The position numbers were made by a program, and so were the translations under genes. Below the pieces are notes generated by a model. That model had not been told where the DNA came from. It ran no database searches and saw only the letters and a program-made list of their open reading frames with translations. Of a stretch of 64,000 nt of DNA, positions 24,989-34,406 are shown one piece after another; the first letter of the stretch is position 1, and every line of letters begins with the position of its first letter. This DNA comes from Herbinix sp. GTDB lineage: Bacteria; Bacillota; Clostridia; Lachnospirales; Lachnospiraceae. The stretch covers positions 1 through 64,000 of the forward strand of contig JARBTJ010000015.1 of the NCBI GenBank assembly GCA_029240245.1. The letters run 5' to 3'.

Positions 24989-26080
24989 TTGGCGAGAGAT
25001 AATTTTTTATATATGCAGTTATATGAGGATTTGAAGAAAAAGATAGAAGATAACGTATATGGGGAAGGAACCAAAATACCATCGGATGAAGAGTTGATGA
25101 ATAAATTCGGTGTAAGTATGATAACGGTAAAAAAAGCGTTAAGCATGCTTAAGGATGAAGGATTGTTGCAACGCATACCCGGAGTTGGTACTTATGTCAT
25201 TGAGAGAAATCCGGTAAATGAAGCAATTACCAGAGTAAACAATGGATCTGTGACTAAAATGATTGGGCTTGTACTAGAGCATGTTTCTAGTTCGTTTGGA
25301 CTAGATCTGCTGTATAAAATAGACCGTGAAGCAGAGGCAAACGGATATAAATTAATCACTCGATTTTCTTATTATAACAGAGATAAGGAAACGGAAGAAA
25401 TTGATTTTCTGGTTAAATCACAGATAGCTGGTCTGGTAGTTATGCCCTGTCACGGAGTGTATTATAATCCGAAGATACTTAAGCTTATATTGGAAGGATT
25501 CCCGGTCGTGGTAATTGATAAAAAACTGGAGGGTATTTCAGTGCCTTCTGTTAGAACGGATAATAAACAAGCAATTAAAACCCTGGTGCAGTACCTATAT
25601 GAACAAGGCTGTCGATGTCTCGGTTTTTTTTCCTCAGAAATCGTTGGCACTTCCTCCTTACAGGAGCGTAAAAATGGATTTTATGATGAGGCAGCGGAAC
25701 TTGGTATTGAGACTTTACCGGAATTTACACTTGCCTTTGATGAAAATATATATGAACATCCGCCCTGCGAAGAGAATGTGGAAAAAGCAGCGAAATATTT
25801 AACGTTGAATAAAGACAAAATTGATGGGATTATATGTGCTGAATATAGCCTGATGCCCGCCATCATGGAGGCTTCAAAAAGAGTATCCGCAGGCGTGGGT
25901 GAGAGTATAAGGATTTGCTGTGTAGATGGTCCGGAGGGGCTAGCTATATCCCATATGAAACAGAATGAGATAGAAATGGCCAGTAAGATTGTAAATCTGC
26001 TGATATCCCAGATTAACGGAACGAGTACAGAGACAGACTTTATGGTACCTGCTATATTGAGGATGGATCAGAGTTGCTAA
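24989..26080 (+). CDS. GntR-type regulator with a LacI-like sugar-sensing domain
   Basis: 363 residues. A GntR winged helix (about 1-75; LYEDLKKKIEDNVYGEGTKIPSDEELMNKFGVSMITVKKAL) is joined to a periplasmic-binding-protein-like sensor (from about 90; MIGLVLEHVSSSFG, then IAGLVVMPCHG and DGIICAEYS). This is the AraR layout, in which a sugar ligand releases the repressor. It starts at TTG with AAGGGGTG upstream. It probably binds AAGTATACTT at its own start site and before the ABC operon. The ligand is probably an oligosaccharide or monosaccharide from the adjacent pathway. A terminator follows. Confidence 0.9.
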   Translation: MARDNFLYMQLYEDLKKKIEDNVYGEGTKIPSDEELMNKFGVSMITVKKALSMLKDEGLLQRIPGVGTYVIERNPVNEAITRVNNGSVTKMIGLVLEHVSSSFGLDLLYKIDREAEANGYKLITRFSYYNRDKETEEIDFLVKSQIAGLVVMPCHGVYYNPKILKLILEGFPVVVIDKKLEGISVPSVRTDNKQAIKTLVQYLYEQGCRCLGFFSSEIVGTSSLQERKNGFYDEAAELGIETLPEFTLAFDENIYEHPPCEENVEKAAKYLTLNKDKIDGIICAEYSLMPAIMEASKRVSAGVGESIRICCVDGPEGLAISHMKQNEIEMASKIVNLLISQINGTSTETDFMVPAILRMDQSC

Positions 26081-26106
26081 AGAATATATAGAATGGTTGC
26101 TATAAC

Positions 26107-26151
26107 AAGGCAGCTTTGGATGAGAAAACAAGCTCATGCCAAAGCTGCCTT
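26107..26151 (+). terminator. terminator after the GntR/LacI-type regulator
   Basis: AAGGCAGCTTTGG pairs perfectly with CCAAAGCTGCCTT and an inner ATGAG/CTCAT stem extends it. The T-tract is weak (TTATTAT). Confidence 0.75.
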
Positions 26152-26311
26152 ATTATCATTCGGGGAAGCCGAGAGAGGATTCCCTCAAGTAATAAACATT
26201 CTATCTTTAGATCTGTTTCAAGAAGGATTTAGTGTGGAATGCGTACAGACACATACACGATTTGGAGAAACTTGTGAAGCGCGTTTCTCCGGGTTTGGAA
26301 AGAATTATAAA

Positions 26312-26321
26312 AAGTATACTT
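26312..26321. promoter_or_regulatory. second AAGTATACTT operator, upstream of the ABC operon
   Basis: A 10-bp palindrome in a 15-bp context identical to that at the regulator's own promoter. About 280 bp before the solute-binding-protein gene, which implies a long leader or a distant site. Confidence 0.55.
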
Positions 26322-26463
26322 AATATAATTAGTTTTAACATATAAAAAAATATAGATAAATATGCGAAAAATTGTATATAATGACGGTGTTGGTACATAT
26401 ACCACTATATAAAAGTGCTAATAATACACCGAATAAACAATAATTTTACATTAATATTACAAT

Positions 26464-26499
26464 AATTATGTTTACAAAACATAATTGATGTGATAATAT
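26464..26499 (+). promoter_or_regulatory. promoter with an overlapping 10-bp inverted repeat
   Basis: AATTATGTTT-ACA-AAACATAATT (26464-26486) is a perfect 10-bp inverted repeat. Its centre contains TTTACA (26471-26476), which with TAATAT (26494-26499) and a 17-bp spacer forms a promoter about 100 bp before the solute-binding-protein start. A regulator bound here would cover the -35 box. Confidence 0.55.
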
Positions 26500-26598
26500 G
26501 TATTTGCAGATAAATATATTTAATATAATATTATGCTTTACCGCCTGCTTTTCATGGGGTCATTACAAAGAGGCGGACAAAAAAAGGGAGGATTGATT

Positions 26599-28737
26599 AT
26601 GGGAAAAGTAAAAAGCATCAAAAAAGCAGTCGCATTATTATTAATTCTTGCATTGACGGTTGTAAGCTTTGCTGGTTGCTCCAACAACAAGAAAGATGGA
26701 GCAGATGACGGGAATAATACCGGGAATAATTCCGGTAATACCGACACCGACGATACTGACGCAGGTAACGATGCAAACGATGATACGAATTCTGATGCAG
26801 AAATTGTTAAAGAGGCACCGATGCTCGCTGAGCAGGTAGCAGCAGGAACACTTCCTAAATTAGAGGAGCGTTTACCAGTAGCAAGCGATGTAATGGTAGA
26901 AACCGATATTATGTCACTTGGTGAGTATGGCGGTAGTATTACAAGTAGTAGCAATGATTCCGCTCGTTGGGGCTGGGGCCCTTGGACAGAGCAGAGTATG
27001 TTCCGTTTCAAACAGGATGGTTCCGGTGAAGTGGAAGCGAATGTTTGTAAAGATTTCTATTCCAACGATGATGCAACCGTTTGGACCATCGAACTTCGTG
27101 AAGGTATGAAGTGGTCAGACGGACATCCGTTCACAGCGGACGATGTTATTTTCTATTATGATCATATGTCAACACCTGCATTAAATCCTGACCGTACGCC
27201 GGTTGCAGTTGATGCAGAGGGATACTATCCGGCCTATACATCAAAGCCTTATAACTGTTATCAAGTTATTAAAGATGGTGTTACATATTGGGCAAAATTT
27301 GATAAAGTTGATGATTATAAATTTACAGTAACTTTTGCGGCTCCGAAGCCGAACTTCTCGGTGGCTGCTGCTGTAGATAACAAATGGATGTTTTTACCGA
27401 AGCATTTCTATGTTAATTATGTTGCACGTAAAGATGGTGTAGCGGATGACGCTTCCTTCCCTCTGATTACACAGGAGCAAGCAATTGCGAATGCAAACAA
27501 AGATTTTGGAAGACAATGGGAAGATTACAGCACTATGGGTAAAGATATTGGTTATTATAACTGGGATTATGCAATTGTTCCTCAGTTAAGAAGCTTTATC
27601 GCTGTAAAAGATAACTGGAATACGGTTGGTGAAACCTACGAGTTAGTAAGAAATCCTTACTTCTGGAAGGTAGACAGCGAAGGACGTCAGCTACCTTATC
27701 TTGATAGTTTAAAATTCGTTATCATCAATGATGGTGACCAGGTAGTATTAAAACAGACCGCAGGTGAAATTGATATTTCAACCGTTGATGCAGCAAACTA
27801 CTCAACCGTTGTATCTGCAACACAGTCTACGCATTCCGTTGTTCCGTGGGTAAGACCGGAATGGCAGAGTGGTCCGGCACTTGCTTTATGTCAGACCGTT
27901 ATGGATTTAGACAAACGTGCGTTATTCCAGGATTTACGCTTTAGAGAAGCGCTTTCTATCGCAGTTGATAGAAATCTTGTAAACAACACATTGATGAACG
28001 GCCAGGCAGCTCTTTCGCAGGCAGCACCAATCGAAGGCGCCGGTGGTTATGATCCGGAATGGACATCAAAATGGACCGAATTCAATGTAGATAAAGCAAA
28101 TACATTACTGGATGAAATTACTGAGCCATGGGATCGTACAGAAGGTACCTACCGTAAGATGAAAGGTACAACAAAGGATGTAGAAATCGTTATTTCAACC
28201 TCCGATATAGCTGCTGACGGCGATGCAATTGCATTACTTCAGACAGCATACAAAGCAATTGGTGTTAAAGTATCCGATAAGGTTGATGCTGAAATATCGA
28301 AATCAATCCTTGTTAATAATATAGAAGCAAAATTTGAAGGTGTTGGTATCACCTCACCTGCTATCCGCCCTGATATTATTGTTCCTATGCGTAACTTCTC
28401 CTGCTGGTACGGTGCATATGGTAAATGGTATGAAGACGGAAAGACAACAACAAATGGCGGAATCGAACCTTCAGGCGATATGCTTGAACTAATCAATGCT
28501 TATGATGCTATCAAGACTGCTGCCGGTGCTAACAGGGACCAGGTCGTAGCTGAAAATGTTGAAAAGATTTATGATCTTCATCAGAAAAACATTTGGATCA
28601 TCGGTTTCCTTGCACCGTTGCCTTTGGATTGGGTTGTTAATAATAGAGTTAAAAACTATCCTTCCAATATCATATGGGCTGACGAATACAGATTCGCAAG
28701 CATGATGCGTCCGGAACAGTTATTTGTAACTGAATAA
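26599..28737 (+). CDS. ABC transporter solute-binding lipoprotein, family 5
   Basis: 712 residues from ATG 26599 (AGGGAGG upstream). The N-terminus is a lipoprotein signal with a lipobox ending at Cys27 (VVSFAGC). A Thr/Asn/Asp/Gly spacer of about 45 residues follows, then a family-5 (DppA/OppA) fold: WTIELREGMKWSDGHPFTADDV, ETYELVRNPYFWKVD and LRFREALSIAVDRNLV. Although the family is named for peptides, members beside glycosidases bind oligosaccharides, as seems likely here. First gene of a long operon. A hairpin between it and the permeases (28755-28803) may keep this protein in excess. Confidence 0.92.
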   Translation: MGKVKSIKKAVALLLILALTVVSFAGCSNNKKDGADDGNNTGNNSGNTDTDDTDAGNDANDDTNSDAEIVKEAPMLAEQVAAGTLPKLEERLPVASDVMVETDIMSLGEYGGSITSSSNDSARWGWGPWTEQSMFRFKQDGSGEVEANVCKDFYSNDDATVWTIELREGMKWSDGHPFTADDVIFYYDHMSTPALNPDRTPVAVDAEGYYPAYTSKPYNCYQVIKDGVTYWAKFDKVDDYKFTVTFAAPKPNFSVAAAVDNKWMFLPKHFYVNYVARKDGVADDASFPLITQEQAIANANKDFGRQWEDYSTMGKDIGYYNWDYAIVPQLRSFIAVKDNWNTVGETYELVRNPYFWKVDSEGRQLPYLDSLKFVIINDGDQVVLKQTAGEIDISTVDAANYSTVVSATQSTHSVVPWVRPEWQSGPALALCQTVMDLDKRALFQDLRFREALSIAVDRNLVNNTLMNGQAALSQAAPIEGAGGYDPEWTSKWTEFNVDKANTLLDEITEPWDRTEGTYRKMKGTTKDVEIVISTSDIAADGDAIALLQTAYKAIGVKVSDKVDAEISKSILVNNIEAKFEGVGITSPAIRPDIIVPMRNFSCWYGAYGKWYEDGKTTTNGGIEPSGDMLELINAYDAIKTAAGANRDQVVAENVEKIYDLHQKNIWIIGFLAPLPLDWVVNNRVKNYPSNIIWADEYRFASMMRPEQLFVTE

Positions 28738-28754
28738 GTCTTTAAAAGATAGTA

Positions 28755-28803
28755 GGGCTGCTGCAAAATATCAACCAAAAAATTGAAAAATTTGCAACAG
28801 CCC
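28755..28803 (+). terminator. hairpin between binding protein and permease genes (GGGCTG family)
   Basis: GGGCTGCTGCAAA pairs with TTTGCAACAGCCC (12 of 13) around an AT-rich loop. There is no strong T-tract, so it is a partial terminator or an mRNA-stabilising structure. Related hairpins lie at 36955-36985 and 41916-41965. Confidence 0.6.
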
Positions 28804-28847
28804 ATTTAGTAAATGAAACGTGAGAAGGGTTTTGATGGTGATGAATA

Positions 28848-29840
28848 ATGGATAAATGGAAATATGTCGGGAAGAGGTTAATTCTGGCCTCTTTCACATT
28901 GTTAATGATATCCTTTGTAGTGTTTTTTGTAATACAGCTGCCCCCCGGAGATTATGTAGACAGTCTGGTAACGGATATGATAGCTCAGGGTGAGACGGTA
29001 ACAACAGCAGATATTGCGAATTTAAGGACGATGTATGGTGTGAACCGGCCTTTTATCATTCAATATGCTGATTGGCTTAAGGGCATCGTTACCGGAGACT
29101 GGGGTACTTCCTTTTATTACAACCAAAGCGTTCTGGTTAAGATTGGTGAAACCTTAGGCGCAACTTTAATGATTTCCCTAATAACCTTATTGGTAACCTA
29201 TATGATTGCTATACCGATTGCCATCTATTCGGCAAAGCACCAATATTCCATCGGTGATTATATCTTCACCTTTATCGGCTTTGTTGGTATGGCCATACCA
29301 CACTTTTTGCTCGCTATATTATTGATGTTTATGTCTTATAAGATAACTGGTAAACCAATCATGGGTTTATTCCCGGAGGGTGGCGTTACCGATTGGGCGA
29401 GTTTCTTAGAATTTTTAAAACGACTGATCATACCTACCATAGTAATAAGTTTATCCGGAGCTTGCGGTTTAATCCGTAGTGTCCGTGCACAAATGCTTGA
29501 TGAACAGGAAAAACCTTATGTGTTATGTACAAGAGCTAAAGGTGTCAGTGAACAGACAATTACTAATAAATATGAAATGCGTGCGATACTTAATCCCATT
29601 GTCAGTGGATTAGGAGGAATGATTTCCGGTATTTTCAATGGTTCTACCATAACAGCTATCGTGTTGATGCTTCCGACCCAGGGACCTATCCTGTTGAAGG
29701 CGTTGCAGTCACAGGACGTATATCTGTCCGGCGGTATCCTGTTAATATCTGCTACACTTGTTGTATTGGGTACTTTAGTTTCAGACTTACTGCTGGCAGT
29801 ATTAGACCCAAGGATTAAATATCTAGAGGAGAGTAAATAA
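28848..29840 (+). CDS. ABC transporter permease, DppB/OppB type
   Basis: 330 residues with six membrane helices. The first ends in a DppB-like N-terminus (LTLLMISFVVFFVIQLPPGDYVD). The coupling-helix (EAA) region reads YVLCTRAKGVSEQTI and contacts the ATPase. TAATG overlaps the start of the partner permease by one base, so the two are translated as a pair. The RBS is poor (GGTGATG). Confidence 0.92.
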   Translation: MDKWKYVGKRLILASFTLLMISFVVFFVIQLPPGDYVDSLVTDMIAQGETVTTADIANLRTMYGVNRPFIIQYADWLKGIVTGDWGTSFYYNQSVLVKIGETLGATLMISLITLLVTYMIAIPIAIYSAKHQYSIGDYIFTFIGFVGMAIPHFLLAILLMFMSYKITGKPIMGLFPEGGVTDWASFLEFLKRLIIPTIVISLSGACGLIRSVRAQMLDEQEKPYVLCTRAKGVSEQTITNKYEMRAILNPIVSGLGGMISGIFNGSTITAIVLMLPTQGPILLKALQSQDVYLSGGILLISATLVVLGTLVSDLLLAVLDPRIKYLEESK

Positions 29841-31033
29841 TGAGCCAAGAGAAACAAACTATGAATTCTGCTCTTGAAAACTCCAATTTAAGCGAGAAAG
29901 AAAAAAGAGCCTTAGAAAAAAGGAGAGCGAAACAGGAAAAGTATTATACTTCCTCCCAGTGGCAGCTGATGTTAAGAAAGCTTATTAGGCACAAGCTGGC
30001 AGTCATTAGCTTTATTTTATTGGCTTTCTTATATACAGGAGCAATATTTGCGGGTTTTATTGCCCCACAGGGACTGGAAGATTATTCAGCTACCTATTCA
30101 AATGCGCCGCCAACAAAAGTTCATTATGTACATAACGGCGACTTCATAGGACCTTTTGTCTATAAATATGATATCACCTATGATAAATTCCGTAATAAGG
30201 TTTTTGTGGAAAATAAAGAAACACCGTATAAAATTGAATTCTTTGTTAAGGGTACTTCCTATAAAATATTAGGTTTTATTAAAGGCAATGTACATTTATT
30301 TGGTGTAGATAACTCAGATACACCGGCAGGTACAGATAAAGTCAGTGTCATGATTTTTGGAGCCGACCAGTTAGGCCGTGACCTATTCTCGCGAATACTG
30401 ATCGGTAGTCAGGTATCCTTAACAGTGCCTTTAATCGGAACTGTATTATCATTTATATTAGCGATCATCATTGGTGGTATTTCAGGATTTTATGGAGGCT
30501 TTATTGATACAGTGATACAACGTATTATTGAGGTAATCTCCTCCTTCCCGACACTGCCGCTGTGGATGGCACTGTCAGCAGCGATACCGGCAGGTATTTC
30601 GGTAACGAAGGTGTTTATCTTCATCACCATTATCATGTCGCTACTTAGCTGGCCGGGTTTGGCAAGAACGGTACGAAGCAAGTTCTTATCACTGAAGAAG
30701 GAAGACTTTGTTATGGCTGCCAAACTGGCAGGTGTTTCTGATTTTAAAATTATAGTAAAACATCTGGTTCCCGGCTTCATGAGCTATTTAATCGTAAGCC
30801 TGACACTGGGAATTCCCCACATGATTTTGGGCGAGACTTCCATGAGCTTTCTTGGACTCGGTATGCGAGCACCGGCTACCAGCTGGGGCGTATTACTCCA
30901 GGAATGCCAGAGTATCAGCAATATTGCAAACTGTCCATGGAAATTGATACCCGTTCTATTTGTTGGCGCAGCTGTATTAGCATTTAACTTTTTAGGTGAT
31001 GGTTTGCGTGACGCAGCAGACCCTTACAAGTAA
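29840..31033 (+). CDS. ABC transporter permease, DppC/OppC type
   Basis: 397 residues. A highly charged N-terminus (SEKEKRALEKRRAKQEKYY) precedes the OppC N-terminal helix (HKLAVISFILLAFLYTGAIFAG) and a long extracytoplasmic insert (about 75-155). The permease core carries the DQLGRDLFSRILIGSQVSL motif and an EAA loop FVMAAKLAGVSDFKI. The insert makes it longer than usual DppC (about 300), a feature of oligosaccharide-type members. Confidence 0.92.
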   Translation: MSQEKQTMNSALENSNLSEKEKRALEKRRAKQEKYYTSSQWQLMLRKLIRHKLAVISFILLAFLYTGAIFAGFIAPQGLEDYSATYSNAPPTKVHYVHNGDFIGPFVYKYDITYDKFRNKVFVENKETPYKIEFFVKGTSYKILGFIKGNVHLFGVDNSDTPAGTDKVSVMIFGADQLGRDLFSRILIGSQVSLTVPLIGTVLSFILAIIIGGISGFYGGFIDTVIQRIIEVISSFPTLPLWMALSAAIPAGISVTKVFIFITIIMSLLSWPGLARTVRSKFLSLKKEDFVMAAKLAGVSDFKIIVKHLVPGFMSYLIVSLTLGIPHMILGETSMSFLGLGMRAPATSWGVLLQECQSISNIANCPWKLIPVLFVGAAVLAFNFLGDGLRDAADPYK

Positions 31034-31045
31034 GCGAGGTATTGA

Positions 31046-32053
31046 ATGGAGAATAAAGTAGTTTCAGTTGAAGATCTTAATATAAAGATAAAATTGGATG
31101 AGGGCATCCTTACACCGGTTCGAGGCATAAGTTTTGCTATACGAGAAAACGAAACTCTAGGTCTGGTAGGGGAATCCGGATGCGGAAAGAGCCTTACAAG
31201 TAAAGCAATTCTGGGTATCAATGATAAAAAGTGCCTCACCTCAGGCAAAATCAATTTTAATGTGGATGGAAAGGTCATCAACCTTCTGGATTTAAAATTC
31301 GGCGGTAAGGAAATAAGAAGTATCCGGGGTAAAACAGTTTCCATGATATTTCAGGAACCCATGAGTTCCTTCTCACCGTTATTTACCATTGGCCACCAGA
31401 TAACAGAATTCGTACGTCTGCATCTGACTAAGGATAAGAATAAGGCAAAAGAGATAGCAATCGAAGCAATGCGAAGAGTCGGTATTGCTAATCCGGAGAA
31501 AAGATATAAACAATATCCTCATGAATTTTCCGGTGGTATGCTCCAAAGAGCGTTGATTGCCATGGCACTGGTATGTAATCCGAAGCTGTTAATTGCCGAT
31601 GAACCTACCACTGCACTTGACGTTACGATACAGGCGCAGATTTTGGAATTAATGAAAGAGCTACAAAAAGAATATAAGATGGCCATTCTTTACATTACAC
31701 ACGACTTAGGAACGGTTGCTAAAATCTGTGACCGGGTTGCGGTTATGTATCTTGGTAAAATAGTAGAAATAGCTCCGGTAGTGGATTTGTTTAAAAATCC
31801 TCAGCATCCGTATACAATAGGTCTATTAGGGTCGGTGCATAAAATCGGAGGAGGCCATGATCGTTTGTTCTCCATCGAGGGAACCGTGCCGCTGGCTATG
31901 AATCTTGAGAATAAATGCGGTTTTTATGACCGATGCATTTACCGTGATACGAAACTATGCTGTCAGGAAGAACCTGCCTTAAGAGAAGTAAAGGAAGGGC
32001 ATTTTGTTGCCTGCTACCGGGATGCTTCTACTTTTGAGAAGCAGAATAAATGA
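31046..32053 (+). CDS. ABC transporter ATPase, DppD/OppD type
   Basis: 335 residues. Walker A GESGCGKS (42-49), Q-loop in MIFQEPMSSFSPLF, signature FSGGMLQRALIAMAL, Walker B LLIADEPTTALD and H-loop ITHDLG. The C-terminal extension carries four clustered cysteines (CGFYDRC, then CCQEE), typical of the Opp/Dpp ATPase tail, where Fe-S binding has been seen in some members. It pairs with the next gene as a heterodimer. Confidence 0.94.
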   Translation: MENKVVSVEDLNIKIKLDEGILTPVRGISFAIRENETLGLVGESGCGKSLTSKAILGINDKKCLTSGKINFNVDGKVINLLDLKFGGKEIRSIRGKTVSMIFQEPMSSFSPLFTIGHQITEFVRLHLTKDKNKAKEIAIEAMRRVGIANPEKRYKQYPHEFSGGMLQRALIAMALVCNPKLLIADEPTTALDVTIQAQILELMKELQKEYKMAILYITHDLGTVAKICDRVAVMYLGKIVEIAPVVDLFKNPQHPYTIGLLGSVHKIGGGHDRLFSIEGTVPLAMNLENKCGFYDRCIYRDTKLCCQEEPALREVKEGHFVACYRDASTFEKQNK

Positions 32054-32069
32054 GTAAGGAGAGATTGTT

Positions 32070-33062
32070 ATGCCGGATATAATTTTAAAGGTTAAGGAAA
32101 TGAGCAAGACATTCTCCTCAAAAAAAGTAGACGTAAGAGCAGTCAATCATGTCAGCTTTGAAGTTAAAAGAGGTGAGACCGTAGGAATTGTTGGAGAGTC
32201 GGGCTGCGGAAAGACAACACTCGGACGTTGTATCGTGCGCGCCATTGAAGCAACCTCGGGTGAAGCTTTGTATGTTGGAGAAGATGGTAAAGAATACAAT
32301 TTGCAATCCATAGATAAAAAAGATATGAGGTCCATTCGTAAGGAGATTCAAATGATTTTCCAGGATCCTTACTCCTCTCTGGACCCTCGTATGACGGTAT
32401 ATGATATTATCACAGAGCCTTTAAGAGCTAATTTTAAATTAACAAAAAAGGAATTGGAAGATAGAGTGAAGGCAATAGCAGTGAAGGTTGGTTTGAATCC
32501 GAGTTACCTAAAACGTTATCCTCATGCATTTTCCGGCGGACAACGACAAAGAATTGGTATTGCAAGAGCCTTGGTTCTCTATCCGAGAATTATCGTTTGT
32601 GATGAAGCTGTGTCTGCGCTGGATGTTTCTGTGCAGGCTCAGGTAGTTAATCTTTTAAAGGATTTACAGGAGGAACTTAAATTAACCTACCTTTTTATCA
32701 GCCATGACTTATCCGTTGTCGAACACATTTCTGATAAAGTAGGCGTTATGTATCTCGGTAAAATGGTTGAATATGCGCCTACAGGGGATTTGTTTCGGAA
32801 TCCGCTGCATCCTTATACCGAAGCTTTGCTTTCGGCTGTACCAGTAGCAGATCCGACCATTGTGATCGAACGAATTCCTTTGGAGGGTGAGATTCCCAAT
32901 CCTGCGAATCCACCATCGGGATGCTTTTTCCACACCAGATGTAAATATGCTACAGACCAATGTAAAACTCAGGATGTTGAGTTTATAGAGAAGGAGCCGG
33001 GACATTATGTAGCGTGTCACCGCGCGGATGAATTAAAACTTAAGGGCATTATAACAGAATAA
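32070..33062 (+). CDS. ABC transporter ATPase, DppF/OppF type
   Basis: 330 residues. Walker A GESGCGKTT, Q-loop in MIFQDPYSSLDPRM, signature FSGGQRQRIGIARAL, Walker B IIVCDEAVSALD and H-loop ISHDLS. The C-terminal tail has GCFFHTRC with further Cys. 16 bp after the DppD-type gene, RBS AAGGAGAG. It completes a full five-protein importer. Confidence 0.94.
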   Translation: MPDIILKVKEMSKTFSSKKVDVRAVNHVSFEVKRGETVGIVGESGCGKTTLGRCIVRAIEATSGEALYVGEDGKEYNLQSIDKKDMRSIRKEIQMIFQDPYSSLDPRMTVYDIITEPLRANFKLTKKELEDRVKAIAVKVGLNPSYLKRYPHAFSGGQRQRIGIARALVLYPRIIVCDEAVSALDVSVQAQVVNLLKDLQEELKLTYLFISHDLSVVEHISDKVGVMYLGKMVEYAPTGDLFRNPLHPYTEALLSAVPVADPTIVIERIPLEGEIPNPANPPSGCFFHTRCKYATDQCKTQDVEFIEKEPGHYVACHRADELKLKGIITE

Positions 33063-33093
33063 GCGGACGGATAAAGGAGCGGAATAAACGATT

Positions 33094-33645
33094 ATGATAA
33101 AGGACTTAATTATTTTTATTGACAGCGGTGATACTTTAGTGGATGAATCCACAGAAATCAGGGATGAAACCGGTACCGTTATTCATGCCAGCTTATTTTC
33201 CGGAGCTCATGAAACAATGCTTGAGTTATATGAAAGCGGATATAAAATAGCTTTAGTGGCAGACGGGACGAAGGCCTCCTTTGATAATATATTTAAAGAG
33301 AATAATCTGGAGCACTGTTTTGCAGCCAGAGCGATCTCCGGAGAACTTGGCAAGGAAAAACCATCAGATATTATGTTCCTTCATGCAATGAAGGAGTTGG
33401 GTCTCGGTGATACAGATAAAAGCCGGATCGTCATGATTGGCAATAACCTAAAGAGGGACGTAGTCGGTGCAAACCGGATGGGAATTATCTCGATACTAGC
33501 CGGTTACAGTCCTCGATATGACATGCAGCCGAAAAATGACGAGGAAATACCGGACTATGTGATTGCGAACCCCAGCGAATTAATCGGATTATTAAATCAA
33601 TTAGACATACAGGTAAAAAACAGACGAATTTTAAACAATAATTGA
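33094..33645 (+). CDS. HAD-superfamily protein with altered catalytic motif
   Basis: 183 residues with the HAD Rossmann fold. Motif I reads IIFIDSGDTLVD: nucleophile Asp10 is present but the position two residues later, usually the acid/base Asp, is Gly12. Motif III Lys (GKEKPSD) and motif IV (VMIGNNLKRDVVGANRMG) are present. The normal Ser/Thr of motif II is replaced in LVADGTKA. It may be a sugar-phosphate phosphatase with an unusual mechanism or a non-hydrolytic relative. It lies in the transporter operon, 31 bp after the second ATPase. Confidence 0.75.
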   Translation: MIKDLIIFIDSGDTLVDESTEIRDETGTVIHASLFSGAHETMLELYESGYKIALVADGTKASFDNIFKENNLEHCFAARAISGELGKEKPSDIMFLHAMKELGLGDTDKSRIVMIGNNLKRDVVGANRMGIISILAGYSPRYDMQPKNDEEIPDYVIANPSELIGLLNQLDIQVKNRRILNNN

Positions 33646-33672
33646 CAAGAAAAATGATTGAGGAGATAGAAC

Positions 33673-34335
33673 ATGACGGACAGGGATTTAGCATTAAAAT
33701 ATGCTCCACATCTTTATTTTGATATAAATGAACCCATACCGATAAATAAAATCGGATTTCACATCATCCACAATTCGATGAAAAGCCCTTCCTCTGACCG
33801 TGACATATGGATTGACCCGGATCAAACTGCCTATGTGATTGAATATCAACTTTTTTATGATTTTGATATTCAACATATGTATGATTTAGAACATTTCTGG
33901 GTTTATGTGGATCATAACGGCAGTGTAGTCGATGGCGAGGCAAGTGAACACGGTAATTTTAAAAATTGTTACCGTTACACGATGACCTTAGAGGATGAAA
34001 CTCATATTCCACTATTTGTACAGCCTGGCAAGCATGCCATGCTGCCTGAGGGTAATATGTTTAAACTGTTTAGTAATTACCGGACAGTATGCAATAAGCT
34101 GGCCGGAATCGATGGCCTATTGGTTGCCGGTATGTTTCGGGACAGTATTTATAAGAATTCCCATATCGATTATCAGGTATGCAATTATATCAGGGAGCAT
34201 TTCACCTTTGAACCGAGCCTCGAATTTCAACTTATCCGATATTCGGAAGAAATTATTGTTCCCTGGGAAGAGCTTTATCGCTATATTCCGTTACGAATTA
34301 ATAAACTGCTTCAAAATCTGGATATAAAAGCTTGA
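33673..34335 (+). CDS. unidentified cytosolic protein of the transporter operon
   Basis: 220 residues, no signal peptide or membrane helix. The start is set by GAGGAG. Distinctive stretches are YAPHLYFDINEPIPINKIGF, LEHFWVYVDHNGSVVDGEASEHGN and PLFVQPGKHAML. The order Pro-x-hydrophobic strand, then (L/W)EHfxV/I, then an Ala/Ser-x-EsHG motif resembles the Vps62-type domain of the secreted protein at 40233-41744, so the two may share a fold. Function unknown. Between HAD and GH38-like genes, so a role in sugar processing is inferred only. Confidence 0.6.
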   Translation: MTDRDLALKYAPHLYFDINEPIPINKIGFHIIHNSMKSPSSDRDIWIDPDQTAYVIEYQLFYDFDIQHMYDLEHFWVYVDHNGSVVDGEASEHGNFKNCYRYTMTLEDETHIPLFVQPGKHAMLPEGNMFKLFSNYRTVCNKLAGIDGLLVAGMFRDSIYKNSHIDYQVCNYIREHFTFEPSLEFQLIRYSEEIIVPWEELYRYIPLRINKLLQNLDIKA

Positions 34336-34406
34336 AATAGAAACGATGGGATGAAACAGTTTTAGTTTGAAAGCGAATGGATAAAGAAGTGAAAAGAGAG
34401 GGTTCT

